Shown: one piece after another, positions 1 to 13,019 of the stretch
Layout of the letters: every line of letters starts with the position of its first letter
Numbering within the stretch: the stretch's first letter is position 1
Assembly: GCA_963682175.1 (NCBI GenBank)
Contig: OY821772.1
Location: 54,644,925-54,708,924, forward strand
Reading direction: 5' to 3'
Length of the DNA stretch: 64,000 nucleotides
DNA from: Triglochin maritima
Taxonomy: Eukaryota > Streptophyta > Magnoliopsida > Alismatales > Juncaginaceae
Position numbers and translations under genes: made by a program
The notes under the pieces: model-generated
Told to the model about the DNA's origin: nothing
What the model saw: only the letters and a program-made list of their open reading frames with translations
The model's database searches: none

Positions 1-486
1 GCAAGTAGAGGAAGATAATGCAAACCACAATGACACGGGGGATTTTTATAGAGGTTCGGCACCCTACCCGGGTCCTAGTCCTCTCTTGCAAGCTCTATTC
101 GACTCCGCGAACTCCGCCTACGACTTCACTATCCGCTCCCCGTTCCGGGCCGGGAGACAACGCCTTACAACCGTCAAACTCGCGAACAACCCTCGCCGAG
201 CTTGGAATCCTCTTCTCACAATCCGAGAAAGATCACTTTGGGCTCTCACCGAAGTCTATACTTGTGTCTTGGGCTTTCACCAAGACCCTTGCTCTCTTGA
301 CAACAAATGTAACTGAGTGGGATTCACTCTCTAATTGAGCACAACAATTGTTAGATGTTTGAGTGATGAATGATGTGGAAATTAGGCTTTGGGTAGCTAA
401 TTTGGAGCTTGGAGGATTGGAGTTCTCTCTAATGAATTGGGACAATTGGAGTTGGAGAGTTGTTTGTAAAACTAAGTTTGATCCTC

Positions 487-494
487 TATTTATA
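487..494 (-). promoter_or_regulatory. TATA box of the truncated LTR
   Basis: The + strand reads tatttata, which is TATAAATA on the - strand. The same box with the same flanks is found in both LTRs of the young element at 42853-48201. The palindrome cluster at 590-1040 lies upstream of it in the element's orientation. Confidence 0.6.
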
Positions 495-589
495 AGCTCC
501 TAAAGATTTCTAGCCGTTTGGACAAGATTTGATTGAGTTTTGTGCAAAGCACACAAAGCAGAAAATCGGGCTGCAAATCTGTCAAGAAA

Positions 590-1040
590 CGGTCGACCGA
601 AAGGTGCAACAATCGACCGAACTCTTAGGTTCGTTAAAGACATGGTCGACCGAAATATGGAATGGTCGACCGAACTCTTAAGTCTATTAAATAAACGGTC
701 GACCGAACAGGGTTACCGGTCGACCAAACTTACGTTTCGGTAGAAGGAAATTTGGATCGGTTGAACGAAATAGTATCGACCGATAGCAGGGATTTTTTTG
801 ACAAGATTAAACGGTCGACCGGACAAGGCAGATGGTTCGACCGTTGGTAAAGTATATGGGGGTGTATTTTGTTTTATACGAATACGACCGTTGAAGGAAT
901 CCGACAAAGATAACGGCCATATTAAAATCCGGGATCGGTCGACCGAAAAGGTAGAACCGGCCGACCGGTAGAGTTCGGAAAAATCATTGTGGAGAGTCTG
1001 TTATAAACTTGTCGAACTGAGAACTGGTTCAGTCGACCGG
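590..1040. repeat. Cluster of CGGTCGACCG palindromes and variants
   Basis: I count four exact copies of CGGTCGACCG (first at 590-599) and about eight one- or two-base variants, such as TGGTCGACCG and CGGCCGACCG, in about 450 bp. Spacing is irregular, roughly 20-70 bp, so this is not a simple tandem satellite. Confidence 0.85.
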
Positions 1041-1417
1041 TTCACACAGGAATACTGGGTTTAGGTTTAAAGTGATTTCCGACTAAGGTTTGGGTGATCT
1101 AATGGAGTCTAAATGATATGAGATTTTGTGTGTGACTCCTACAGGGAACCTAGTGTGAATGTGATAAGTTTTTAGCTCTTGTATGCTCAATTTACACATG
1201 TTCCTAAGACTCAAAATAAAATCAAGATTACAAATCTTCATATAACTTTATTACAAATCTTGACTTGATTTCCTTCATTCCATGAGTCTTGATCACCTGT
1301 AGAGGTTAGCACATGCAATATATATGCAATGCAATATGTGTGCTACTCTACATTACTTATGATTAAGATTATGTTGATTAAATCATCAAAACAAGGATTA
1401 AGGCCAAAAAGCCAACA

Positions 1418-1816
1418 TTTTACTTATTGCATTCTATTATGTTATGTTATGTTATACTAGTATGATAGTTTCATTGCACAGTACTTCCATATGCATGTAG
1501 GTGGACTTGATATACAAGATTTTCTTATGGAAACTCAAGCAATGCTATTTCGTTTGCATTTCAGGACCGTAGTAGGTGTTTGAGTGGGTGACGACTGAGG
1601 ACAAGCGCATTCTGGGATCAGATCCTCTAGTCTTATTTTCCTAGGTTGTATGATTACGTGTATTTATACTTTCACGTACTCTGATGTAGTCATACATTTT
1701 GAAAACTCCTATGTAATGATGTACATTTTGAGTATTTCATGAGTAATGTGTCTGTTCTTTTTGGTCTTATTTATTGTGATATTTGTTTAAATTTTTTACT
1801 ATTTTGAGACGTTACA
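1418..1816 (+). repeat. 3' end of another LTR, probably Gypsy type
   Basis: This stretch lies directly after the truncated LTR and ends at GACGTTACA. The solo LTR at 12919-14643 ends with the same GACGTTACA and shares the upstream order: a 'ggaaactca' block, a 'tttcagg' block, a 'gggtg(g)cgac' block, then an AT-rich tail. The segment at 15816-17357 also ends in GCGTTACA. This suggests one loose LTR group. The family is inferred from LTR architecture only, since no coding part is present. Confidence 0.5.
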
Positions 1817-1879
1817 CAAATTCTTACAAATTCAAACTAATTTCAAATACCAAGTCGAAGTTTACAACCGAAGAAAACA

Positions 1880-1885
1880 TATAAA
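1880..1885 (+). promoter_or_regulatory. Possible TATA box of the DUF639 gene
   Basis: TATAAA lies about 200 bp upstream of the chosen ATG at 2082, in the short gap between the LTR remnant and the gene. No transcript evidence is available. Confidence 0.3.
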
Positions 1886-2081
1886 CGAATAAATATTACG
1901 AAGGCCCAGAATTATCATCACTTGCACAGTAGCACCTTTTTAGTCACGACTCACCGGCCGAAGGAATCGACAGCGACCGATTCGTTACTCTCCCGCGTAG
2001 GGTTCATAGCTCTCCTTCCCCAATCCCCACGTTTCCTTTCTTCCAAATCCGATCGGGAAGGTGACACGAACCTCTCTGCAA

Positions 2082-5000
2082 ATGGAGGGCGGAATCGGGG
2101 AGGCTTTCCGATCCTTGTTCAGCAGAGGAAGGAAGGGGGACGGCGACGGCGACGATCGCAAGCCCATCCCACAGCTCTCGCAGTTTGCTGATTCTGTGGT
2201 TGCCCGTTGCTCCAGGTGTTGTTTTCCGTCGGAAACATTCCATCTTTCATGCGCATTTCGTTGGTTTTTATTGTTTTGATGGTGGAATGGTTGGTGTGAG
2301 GTTGCGGATTGGAGATGGGAGAAAAAACGTGTTTTGGGTTGTTCTGGGATTAGGGTTTAATGACTTCTCTGTGAAGAAACAGTACAGTTGTTTAGTGTGT
2401 AAACACTTTGGAAAATTTAATAATTTTGTATCCATACAACATCTGGCCTAACATAGATAACAAATTAATAGCATTAATATCATTCCAATTGCCATCAGAA
2501 AAGTAATTAGTATTTTTGCCATTTAAAAGTATTTTGGACCGGTAACATTCCGGCGAGAAAATGGTATATAGATTGTCTCTTTGGACCGGTAACTCCTCAA
2601 TGAAGATGGCATTGAGAGAAATCAAAAGCCAAGTTGGTTTTGGATTTGTCAACATGCATGTAGCACTTCTTTTAAACCCCAACTGCGTGGAGCTGTTTAG
2701 ATATTGATTTGATTCAACAAACCTTAAGTCGTTCCAATACATAGAGTTGCAAACTGCTGTGGTCTCAGGATTTACTCTAGCCGTGTTCCTTAATATTTGT
2801 CACTTCACATTTCCAATTTTAGGAATGGCTGGTATGTAGCAAATAATAAAGTAATGTTTGTCATGTGCATACTGTGTGTTCTTTCAGGTTACATTGCTTC
2901 ACTTTCCTATCAGACCTATCAGTATCATAGAATTTTTTCTTTCTTTTTTGTAAATGCAGGATCATTTTCCTCTCAACCAAAGAATTACAGCAAAAGTTTG
3001 AGAAGGAGTGTCCTGACCATCTTGAGCCTCCAACATATGCCAGGAATCTGCTTGAATATTGCTCTTTCCAAGCACTTCATGTACTCACTAAGAATCCTAA
3101 TTATTTGGCTGATAAAGAGTTCCGAAGGTTAAGTTATGACATGATGCTTGCTTGGGAAGCCCCAGGAAATGAATCTGCAGAGAAAGTGAGACATGTGAAT
3201 GCTAAAATGAACAACTGTTTCTTGGGATTTTTTATTATAAGAAATGATAAAAAAGCAATTTATATAAGTTACTTTTGCAGCTCTTATTGATGCAAGCTGT
3301 TTGACGTAAAATTAGATAGTTGGATGTGGTAATATCATGCTATTAACATTTTACATGTTTAATCATTAGCATATGGCATTAAAATATTTAACATGATTTG
3401 CTAGGTGGTAATTGTGCAGAATAAATTTAATTGATATACTTATCCACTAATAGGAAAATGTATGTGATGATTCCCAAAAGATTGAGGACGAAGACGATGG
3501 ATCATTTTTTTATACAAGCCCCTTAAACATGGCTGTTCAGGTTGTCACCATGCTATTAATGCTCTTCACTTTGCAATAGTCTACCTTAATTCCAGAGAGT
3601 GGACTCTTTGTAAATAGTCTTGTTATATTTTCCAGCCTATGGTAATTTACATCACATTTCAGGTTGATGGCAATAAAACTGTCGGGGCTGAGGCTTTTGC
3701 TCGCATAGCTGTGGCTTGTCCTGCCATTGCTGATATAATAACTGTTCATAATCTCTATGCTGCCCTCACGAGTTATTCAAGCGGCCAGCTCCATTTTCTC
3801 ATTTACGACAAGTACATTGCAACTCTTGACAGGTTCGCCACCCAATTTTTCGTTCCAAGAGTGTTTATCATTTGAGACATGGCTTGACTTGCTAATATGC
3901 TGAACTAGAAATGAAAATTTCCAATGGCTCCTTCAATTTTGGTAGACAATTCATTTTTTTCCATATAGTTTTCCAAGCTGCTTTTGAAATCAATACTAGT
4001 GTCTCGGTAGAAATAGTTACCTAAGAATCCTTATAAAATCCCTATTAGATTATAGGAGGAACGCTCAGTTCCCTGGTTGGATTAAATTTGTTTTGCCTGT
4101 TATTCCTACTCAATTGCTTTGTCATTTGGCAACTGTTATAGCTCTCAGATTCTTACAATTCTATTGGAAAAGAATCTCAAACTGATTAGATGCTTCAAAT
4201 TATTTCTTCAAGCACAAGGCTCATGCATTTTCAGATATGCTCCTGTTGTGTGTATAATGCTTAAATGATAATGGTTCAGATTCTTGGATCATGACACCAC
4301 CTATGATTCTAGTGTCAGTGCATCAACAATCAAGAAAGGGCAAGTCATACCATTTCCACAGTTTGAGTTAAAGAAGTAGACATCTTCCATCCACTGGTTC
4401 TGAATAGAAGAATGTTACATCAAAAGAATAGTGTTGTTTCCTTTATGATAAAATTATCACTGTCTTGGTAGCTAGTACTTTCAAGTGCCTTTACAGATGC
4501 ATTTCCTGTCTGCAATATCCCCAAGTATAAATGCAAACCAGAAAATTCATCAGGGCAACTGTCTTGCTGTCATTCAAAATAAGCTTGTGGGCAAGATTGT
4601 TATCCTGTGGTAGGCCCACATTTCTTTGGTTGTAGAATATCCACTTGTAGGTCATAACATCTCTAATTTTTCAGAAGGGTACACTAACTCTTTTATCATC
4701 ACTAAAATGTTTGGCTTATATTCAGGAAAAGAGGCACCTTGTATATAACGCCTCATTGATTTGCTAGATAACTTATTTTCTTCATCGATGTTTTCTCTAC
4801 CATTTTCTTATACAGTGCAGACCTGAATGATATCATGATTCTTCTTTTACCATGATTATTGATATTTTCATCTTCTCCTATCTATATGATAATAATGTTC
4901 TGCTGCTCTCATTCGGATAAATTAGTTGATGTTTTTACTTTTGAAATGTCAAATAAAATAGTCTTGCTTATTCTGGTGAATGATTTTTTTCACACTACAT

Positions 5001-7892
5001 TTATAATTCTATTACCCTGTTTGCCTTTTAAGCACATTTATTTGTAAACAGTCTGCTTCTTTTCTTCATTTTTATTTATTTATTTTGGTGGTAATACTAA
5101 TACATGTTTGCTATGCTTTTCAGTTTTCACACATGTGCTGTCTATGTTGTCATATCAGGGTATACAGATCCATTAGAAACCTCTCCGTGCCATCTCTCAC
5201 TTCTGGCCTTCGATTTGCAAAGGGAGAAATCATCATAGATGTGGATGGGCCTACTCAACCTGTTCTTCAGCATATTGGACTTGCTGCATGGCCTGGTGAA
5301 ACTTTTTCTTGGCTAAAGGACATTTGTTAAACATCTTTCACTTATATTCTACTATTCTGGCAGGACGCTTGACTCTTACGAACCGTGCTCTCTACTTTGA
5401 AGCTCTGGGAGTGGGCTCCTATGACAAACCTGTGGTGTATGACTTAGCCACAGATCTGAAACAGGTTATAAAACCTGAGCTGACTGGGCCACTTGGTGCC
5501 CGTCTCTTTGATAGAGCTGTCATGTACAAATCTAATGCAGTGTAAGTTTCCAGCATATGCTTACAGTTGTTTTTGTAGCTCTATTACACAGCTACATCAT
5601 CTAAGTACTCGCACATTATTTTTCAGAGATGAGCTTACACTTCTTTTTTTCCAGAGATGAAGCTGTTTATTTCGAGTTCCCTGAATTTAAAGGCCATTCA
5701 CGTAGGGACTACTGGTTGGCCGCTATGCTTGAAGTCACTTACGTTAATAAATTCATTAGGAAGTTTGAATTAGAAGGTGTGCAACAAGCAGAAGCTTATT
5801 CAAAGGCTATTCTTGGCATACTACAGTATCGTGCTGTTAAAGATGCTTTTTATGTTTCACCATCTCGTTTTAAGACCATACTTTCTTTCAATTTGGCCGA
5901 GGAACTCCCAAAAGGAGATGAAATTTTGGAGGCTTTATATAATTATTTGCAGCTCTTGCATGCTACAAGAAGACAAAACGTGCATGGGGAATCACTTGAT
6001 GGGGATAAACTGGCAGGAGCATTACCAGTTTCTTTGCTGACGCTCACCAGATTGGGTTTGCTGTTGTTTGAGGACGGCGGTCTAATTGAAAAGGGGGAAT
6101 TTCTAGTTACTGATGTAATCCTTGGTGGATCTGGTCCCTTGGAGATGGCCATTAAGCAGTCACTTTGCCACAGTGGTCAGGCAGAGGCAGCACGGGCAAC
6201 AGTTGAACAAGTGAAACTTGAAGGAATTGATACTAATATGGCTGTGATGAAGGTGATTTTTTTCTAAAATTTTGAAGATATGAATCGATTCAATTTGCAA
6301 TTATCTATAAAGAAATAAAAGCATCTTTAAGCCAGCAAATAAGAAATCAACACGTGAAGAAGTCGGTATCAAAACCATTAGCTTTACAGAATATTCATAT
6401 CAAAGTTTATTCTACCACATTAAGCATGACGACACATTAAGCATGACGACATCAAAGTGTATTCATATAAATTCCTTCAACTTTTACTTATGTAACTTCT
6501 TTCAATATCCACAGGAACTACTTTTTCCAGTGCTTGAGTTAAACAAACGTCTTAAATTCTTGTCTGCATGGGAAGATCCTTTTAAATCAACTGCCTTTTT
6601 GCTGCTGATGCTCTATGTTGTTCATAGGTACCTTTTCTTATACATCTAGTATACTAGCATGTCTGCCTTGAAATCATATCTTGTACTCTGTTGAACAATT
6701 TACTTACTCATTGCTATATATTTCTTACCCTCCCTCAACATCTGCTGGAAGATGAGCATCTTAATGTTGTGTCCCATCTTCAGCTTTAGAGATTTAACCA
6801 TACATGTATGTATGACTTAGTATCTACAACATGAACGAGCTTCTTCAACAACCAAAAACTGCAGTTTGCACTGAGTTGAAATTGCAGTGCTCATCCATTT
6901 GTGCATTGTGATATAGAATTTCTCTAGTACATTCGACGATGTGATTTTGGTCTAAGTTTCTTTTTATAATGGGATAATGCAGCATTCTTTATTGGGAGCT
7001 TATTAAAGAGCCATTTGCGTGATTTTCAGGGGTTGGATTAGGTATGCATTGCCTGCCTTGTTCTGCTTTCTTGCAATTCTCATGCTCTGGCATAAGCATA
7101 GCAACCAAGGGCTGCCACTTAAAGCCTTCAAGGTAACAGTTCCTCCTAGTCGAAACCCAGTGGAGCAACTTCTGGCGTTGCAGGAAGCTATTTCTCAATT
7201 TGAAGCGCTTATTCAATCAGGAAATATTGTTCTTCTCAAGATAAGAGCCATACTATTAGCTGCTATTCCTCAGGTTAATTCCTAAATCTTGTGAAAGATG
7301 TTACATATTCCTTTTCAAATTATGGAGCACTTATTTTCCTTGAGCACACACAACCACCTCCGAAGTGCTGTACCCGGGTGTCAATGTCCGGAGACAGTAC
7401 TCTTTACTAAGAAGATCAATCCTGAACCCTAAAATTACTGCTTCCTTGATAGTAACAATTAAACTCCATTCTAAATAATGAAACAATTCTGTTCGTAGGA
7501 ACAAATAAAAATTATATTTACATATCTCATGGATGCTAACCCTATAAGACGTGATTTTCCTACAAATTACATGTGGAAAACACTGTTCCCCTTGTGAGAT
7601 TGCGTTGCATTCCTTGTCCTGTTTGGAACTGAGCATCTAAACAAATAATATCTACTTTTTTCAGGCTACAGACAGGGTTGCCATCCTTTTGATAGGAATT
7701 GCCGTTGCATTGATCGTTGTGCCTGTCAAACTTTTTGTAATGCTTGCAATTCTTGAGTTATATACGAAAGAGATGCCACTCAGGAAGGATCTCAGTGAGA
7801 AGTTTGACAGACGAATTCGGGAGTGGTGGATTCATATACCCGCGGCACCTGTTGAGCTTGTCAAGGTTGAAGATAGCAAGAAAAACAGATGA
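2082..7892 (+). CDS. DUF639 family membrane protein, 10 exons
   Basis: Exons: 2082-2215, 2960-3185, 3454-3540, 3663-3832, 5159-5295, 5364-5541, 5655-6252, 6515-6627, 7030-7273, 7665-7892. All introns are GT-AG and the joined frame is open for 704 aa, close to the family's usual ~700 aa. The start MEGGIGEAF and segments such as YARNLLEYCSFQALH, KTVGAEAFARIA, GRLTLTNRALYFEAL, KPELTGPLGARLFD and GHSRRDYWLA match the plant DUF639 family as I know it. Hydrophobic segments lie near residues 538-568 (two helices likely) and 633-661, so the C-terminal part is membrane-anchored. The molecular function of the family is not established. The long fourth intron (3833-5158) holds no exon I can support. Exon 7 has a second, out-of-frame acceptor 28 bp upstream. 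The coding sequence looks intact. Confidence 0.93.
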
Positions 7893-9219
7893 CCATAACT
7901 TCAGTTGGTTGGCTTTGAGCCATTGATGGTTCATTGTACCCGTCAAGTTCTTTATGGGAGGGGTTTAGAATAGAATTCTTACCGAATATGGCAGCAGATG
8001 GTGAAACTGAAGATTTCAAATTGCCCACTCCATTGTGCCTGCTTAGTAAGAGAAGATTTAGGTGCTTTAAGAACCTGTCGTTTACCTTCCAGTTAGGGAA
8101 CTTGTACCTAAGATTGTTAACATCGTGTAAATTCGAGAAAACCATTTAAGTTACTATGGCAGCTAAGTGCCATCATCAGTTTTTTTTTTCAATCCTAATG
8201 ATATTTTATGATAAAAAAATGTTATAAGATATTTCCTTTTCTTGTTGTGTGTCGTTATGTTTTTTATATTGCTGTTGTATGCATTGAAGCAGCTTTTCTC
8301 AGATCTGATCGGCGCTCTTACCGTAATAATTAATCCATGAGCTTTGGTATTCTTCAAAATATAAGCTCTTGAGTTTGTCACTTGACGCAAGCGTTGGAAT
8401 TACATCTTCAATTACATGAGTGACATTCATCAAGAAAATTTAATTTGAAAGACCCAACTGCAACGGTTTTTTTACAACGAACTACGAAACAATCAAGAAC
8501 GGAAAGACATTGTAACTAACGATTACCCCAAAAACAAATAATAAAGGGTCGTTTGGTTCACAAAGGGTGAACGGAATGGAATCCAGAAAGAAAAAAACAA
8601 TGAGAAATGAAGTGAATGATCCTGATTTTCCCTAGCTGTTTGGGTATGTTTCAGAAACAGAATGAATTGTTCCATGATTCCCTTTGTGACTGTTTGGTTC
8701 AAAGCAATGAATCAAACTATAAATTTTTATTTATATTTGTTTTTTTGACATGAAGAACCTATATTTATGAAGAACCTGTGTCAAATAGACATGTAATATG
8801 AATAATTTTTTTCCTTACTAAAAAAAAATAAAGGAAAGTCAAATATTCCACTCTCTAAGATGATAAAGATGTCCTCTATTTGGTGCAAGGTATCTCTCTC
8901 CATTAGTATATACACCGTCACATAGATAATAACAACTTTTGACACATTGAAAATAATAATAATTTTGTTATACTCTTACTAAGTTGGACTTAATGAAATG
9001 TTTTCGTTAATGAAATTAACTTTTGGAACTTTCAAACTATTAAGCCTGGAAATAGCATTTCGGAGAATCTGACTATCATGTGTTGATCCCTCCCAACCAG
9101 CTAAGACATATATAAATTCCATCTCGAAAGAGCATAGTCCTAATACATTCATTGCAAGGGTAACTTTTCTAGTCTGATATTTAGGTCGTTCATCAGATGG
9201 AACGTTTGTACGGTCACCC
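7893..9219. other. 3' flank and intergenic DNA
   Basis: This contains the probable 3' UTR of the DUF639 gene, then AT-rich DNA. A 'gtttggttc' motif occurs twice (near 8552 and 8691), reminiscent of MITE termini, but I found no paired inverted ends. No gene is supported. Confidence 0.6.
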
Positions 9220-9452
9220 AGAGGTGAGCATCAGACCGGACCAGACCCGGATGCTCTCCGAGGTCCAGACCGGGTTTTTGAGGGAAAAATCGAATATTGG
9301 ATCGGGTTCGGACCGGATCGGACCGAAAACCGAGCTTGTCCAGGGGTCCGGACCGGAACCCAGACCGATCGGATTCAGTCCGGACCGAACTCGGATCGAT
9401 CGGTCCGGTCCGATCCAAGAAACCAGACCGGACCGAAAACTGCACAACCCTA
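9220..9452. mobile_element. Degenerate hAT-like MITE rich in CGGACCGGA motifs
   Basis: This is a GC-rich island in AT-rich DNA, made of overlapping CGGACCGG, GATCGGACCG and CCAGACCGG words on both strands. The right end reads TGCACAACCCTA, whose complement TAGGGTTGTGCA resembles the TAGGGGTGT termini of the two hAT-type elements at 11967 and 25968. The left end (AGAGGTGAGCA) is a weak partner. I found no matching 8-bp target duplication, so the class is an inference from terminal resemblance and the subterminal-repeat style. Confidence 0.45.
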
Positions 9453-11902
9453 GCCTAGGCGTTTGGGCAGGCACAATCGTCTAGGGTCGCTTAGGTGTTC
9501 CCTAAACATTGAGTGGAAAGAGAGAAAAATTAGCCAAAAAATAATACGAAAATTATACAAGTGTTATGTACAAGTGGAAATCTGATCCATTCGCATCACC
9601 ACAAAAAAATCATCTCTTAAAATCCATAACCGTTTGAATTTTTCCTTTAATCAGATCTTTCTGCCTATAACAGAAGCTGTCCCTGTCCTTTTGTCTTCTG
9701 CCCAATCCACCATTTTATTATTATTTTCTTAGATTTGCCGTTCCTCTCAATCCTTCTTTAAATCTATTTTCTATGGTTCAATATTTGTTTATGAAATAGA
9801 ATTTTTTCCCTGTCATCATCCGAACTAAGTCTTTTCTGTTTTATGAAAGATGATTAACTACAGTTTTTAAAAAGATAAACTTCTTTTACTTTTGTTCATT
9901 TTCCTTAGAGATCTGAAACCCATTAAAAATGGAAGAGTGAGAAAATATAAAACTCAATTCAACTAATTATGTGTATCTTTGCTTGTATAAAAAGTCTCTC
10001 AATACGACTATACTACATCATCTTCTGCATTGAGTTTCTATGACCAACATATTCTTCATATTTTATCAATATAAATGGAAAAAATCAGGAACAAAACCAT
10101 ACGAAAATAATACAAAAAAAGAAGACGGAAAAGAGAGAAAAGAGGAGAGAGAAAAAAGGGAGGAGATATATACCTCGCCGGAGGAAGGCTGGCGGTCGAA
10201 GGTTGGAGGAATGACGGTGGGGAGGTGGGGACGGCTAGGGTTAGAGAAGTGATTGGGAAGGGGTAATGAATCGGGGAAAGATGATGAAAATACGTAGGGA
10301 CGTGGGAATCAGCCTAGAAGACTTTTGGGGGTGAAGTGAAAAATAAAAAAAGATAAAGAAAATGACAAAATAAGTTCAACAAACAACATCAAAGTGAATA
10401 ATGTCAGTTTATTCTCTTACTCTGAGATGAATACCCTAAACCAGATGCCCCTAGTTAATAACATTGACAACCAAATGATGTGTACTTCTTGGGTAGGGTA
10501 CAAACACCCCGCTACAAGCCATTGAGAATTTACAGATTCCAACTTTCAAAGAAAAAGAAATCTACTCATTCCACTCTCCCGTTCAACCAGACTAGAACCA
10601 GTACACCCCTTTAGTTACAACTTCAAGTCTGTCTGTTTTCTACCCAAAACGTACTTTGAAACAAAAATGAAAATACGGAATCAGGTGCTAGCACTATTCT
10701 GTCTCACATCAAAATCCGGATCAAAACCTTTGTTTGAAAAATATTTACAAGAATATGTAATTTGGAAATTGAAACTGTTGTCAGTGTTGGGAATGATATT
10801 GAAATTTTATTTTTGTTTGCAAGCTTTTCAATTTTAAAGATCAAAATAGAATATTGTGTTCCTAGTTTGATCTAAATGCAAATTTTCAATATTGTCGTCG
10901 GGCATTGTGCACCTTTGGGTCCGACACGGCCCGCGTCATGGACCAGGTCGGAACCAAGGGTGTCGGGGTGGGTTCTTTTCGATCAGGTCAGGTTTTGATT
11001 TTTCGGTTATTTTTTTAATTTGAAGTAAGTATACAATTACAACTAAATTAAAAAACGCAAACACAATTTTGTTTTTCCCCATAATAATCATTTTTTTAAA
11101 TTGTTGACTCAAATCGAAAAACAATATAAATACATAATTAGTTACATATAAAAAAGGCAGAGTCTAGCTAAACCTAAAGTAATGAAAAAACCCTAAAAGG
11201 GATTAGGAAAAAAATTAGTCATTAAATAGAATGGTTTAGTTAATCCGTTTTCAATCTTTATCGTTGTACGTTGTTGTTGATAAGACGCATGTGTTTGTAT
11301 TCCGTCTGTAGCGTACATTCAATCGTTCAGGTATACGCTTATCTTGATTGACTTGTCGGACATGTTTTGTCTCTTGTCAGTCAAGACACATTTACGTGCG
11401 CTAAATGCAGACTCCGACGTCACAGTTGACGTCGTAGGTGATAATAAGTCTCGTGTCATCAAGGCGACCAGTGGAAACCTACAAGAGTTCTTTCTCCATT
11501 AGTCAAAAGCTTTTAACTCAACAATAGTTAAGTATATATCAGTGTTTAAATATCCATTGAATTCATTTCGTGTTTCATTTTGTACTAATTTTAATCTTTT
11601 TTTGAGTTAGTGTGAAGAAAATGAGAAGAGTTTGGGGGTTTATATAGGATGAGAGGGAGGTAGTTTTGTAATTTAAAAAAACCGAGTCGAGTTGACCCAA
11701 TTTCCATGTGTATACACACACATATATATTGATATATTGAACAAAACTTGTTCCAAATTTTATAATTTTTGACATCCTTATTCTCCATGTAAATGTTGTA
11801 AATCAAGATCTATGGTTTAAATTTTCAATTTAAAGTTTAGGTTTGATTTTATCAGCAAACAAAATCGTGTGTCAACAAAATTTAAGAATGATAAATCACC
11901 CA

Positions 11903-11948
<46 letters not shown>

Positions 11949-11958
11949 ATGTTAAAGG
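9453..11958. other. Intergenic DNA without recognisable gene
   Basis: AT-rich sequence. A purine-rich patch (10110-10260) gives a short Lys/Glu-rich ORF that looks compositional. A short GC-rich island (10895-11000) has 'gtcgg' and 'ggtcagg' words. I support no gene, RNA or complete element here. Confidence 0.6.
11903..11948. repeat. Compound (CT)n-(AT)n microsatellite
   Basis: An uninterrupted CT run passes directly into an AT run. It ends 11 bp before the 8-bp target duplication of the hAT-type element. Confidence 0.9.
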
Positions 11959-12734
11959 GAAGCAAGTAGGGGTGTTTAATAAACGAGCCAAGCTCTGGCT
12001 CGTTTATTAAACAAGCTGGTTGTCCTGCTCGAACTTGGCTCGGTTTAAGCTCGCAAGCAGCTCAACTTGCCTTGTTTACCAAACTGCTCAACAAGCTTTT
12101 AAGCTCGAACTCGACTCATCTCGTTTGCTCGTTTACCAAACTACTTAACAAACTTTTAAACTCATTAAACTTGTTGTAAAACCACACTTAAAATTGAATC
12201 CATAAAACATAAATTTAGTTTGAGAAACAAACAAGCAAATAAATAAATAAGTATACAAATAGTTCAAGAAACAAACAAATAGTTCAACCAAAATTAATAA
12301 ACATAAAACGATAACAAGTTTCCAACATCCCAATTCACTGTTCAAATTTTAATCTTCAATCAGAAGCAAAGCGTAAGTCCCAAATCACATTTCACGCCTA
12401 CAATGTTAGACACACAATGTATAAATATCAATATTGAAATAGGAAAGCTAAACATCAAAAGTTGAATTACTTATATTATCTTATTGTTTTTAAAGAAACA
12501 GACCAAGAGACAAACCTAACGTTAAATGATAATACTAATTTGCAGAAACAGAGTTAGGTATTACCAATAACCAATGAACTAATCAATAGATTTAGGGATT
12601 AGATGTACTTATTACAATATATTAAGAGATATAACTAACTCAAAATTGATCTTGAGTGTAATATAAAAGAAAACCATGACCATTGTTACCCTTACAAAGT
12701 CAGATGAAGGACCCACACTTGGGATGCGACGGTA

Positions 12735-12913
12735 GTGGTGGTGGCAGGAGGCGAGGCTGACGGAGTGGAGGTGGGTGGCAGGAGGCGAGGCCGGCAGAGT
12801 GGAGGTAGGTGGGGAGAAGGATGTTGTAGGACAGTAGGAGGTTGCGGAGGGGAGGTAACAATGGTGGCAGGAGGCGAGGCCGACAGAGTGGAGGTGGGTG
12901 GTAGGAGAAGAGG
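12735..12913 (+). repeat. GC-rich imperfect tandem repeat inside the hAT-type element
   Basis: Units of about 40-45 bp carrying 'ggtggcaggaggcgaggc' and 'agagtggaggt' recur at least three times. The repeat resumes after the nested LTR at 14644 with 'ccggcagagtggggg', showing that the LTR landed inside it. It gives a Gly/Arg/Glu-rich ORF that I treat as compositional. Confidence 0.75.
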
Positions 12914-13011
12914 CCGGCTGTTAGATCCTAACCCTTCTTATGTGCTAATTGTGTTTAGGAGAGGATTAGTGATGGATTGAGATGGACGGCTGAGATCGAG
13001 TCGGAGAAAAG

Positions 13012-13019
13012 TATATAAA
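13012..13019 (+). promoter_or_regulatory. TATA box of the nested solo LTR
   Basis: TATATAAA lies about 95 bp inside the LTR. A long CT-rich tract follows, like the pyrimidine patch of many plant core promoters. Confidence 0.5.

Larger units (their letters stand above)
1..1417 (-). repeat. Truncated LTR, same family as the 42853/46690 LTR pair
   Basis: The sequence follows the LTRs at 42853-44364 and 46690-48201 block by block, with many substitutions. Shared blocks are the 'tagaggttcggcaccc' block, the 'gattcactctctaattgagc' block, the TATA region, the CGGTCGACCG cluster, and the terminal 'ggccaaaaagccaaca'. It ends at 1417 with the same CA terminus; the other end lies outside the window. 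By analogy the element reads on the - strand. Whether it is a solo LTR or one LTR of a full element cannot be decided here. Short ORFs inside it match ORFs in the other LTRs only because the DNA is repeated; I do not regard them as genes. Confidence 0.88.

Noticed and set aside
18..338. ORFs at 18-338, 42914-43237 and 46751-47074
   Set aside because: They lie within LTRs in antisense to the element and are similar only because the LTR DNA is repeated.
4281..4380. Possible extra exon in the long DUF639 intron (FLDHDTTYDSS...)
   Set aside because: It follows an AG in the right phase, but it reads into a stop without a good donor. Joining exon 4 directly to 5159 restores the family sequence (LDR-VYRSIRN).
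10040..10252. Lys/Glu-rich ORF
   Set aside because: Produced by a purine-rich patch; no domain, promoter or splice context.
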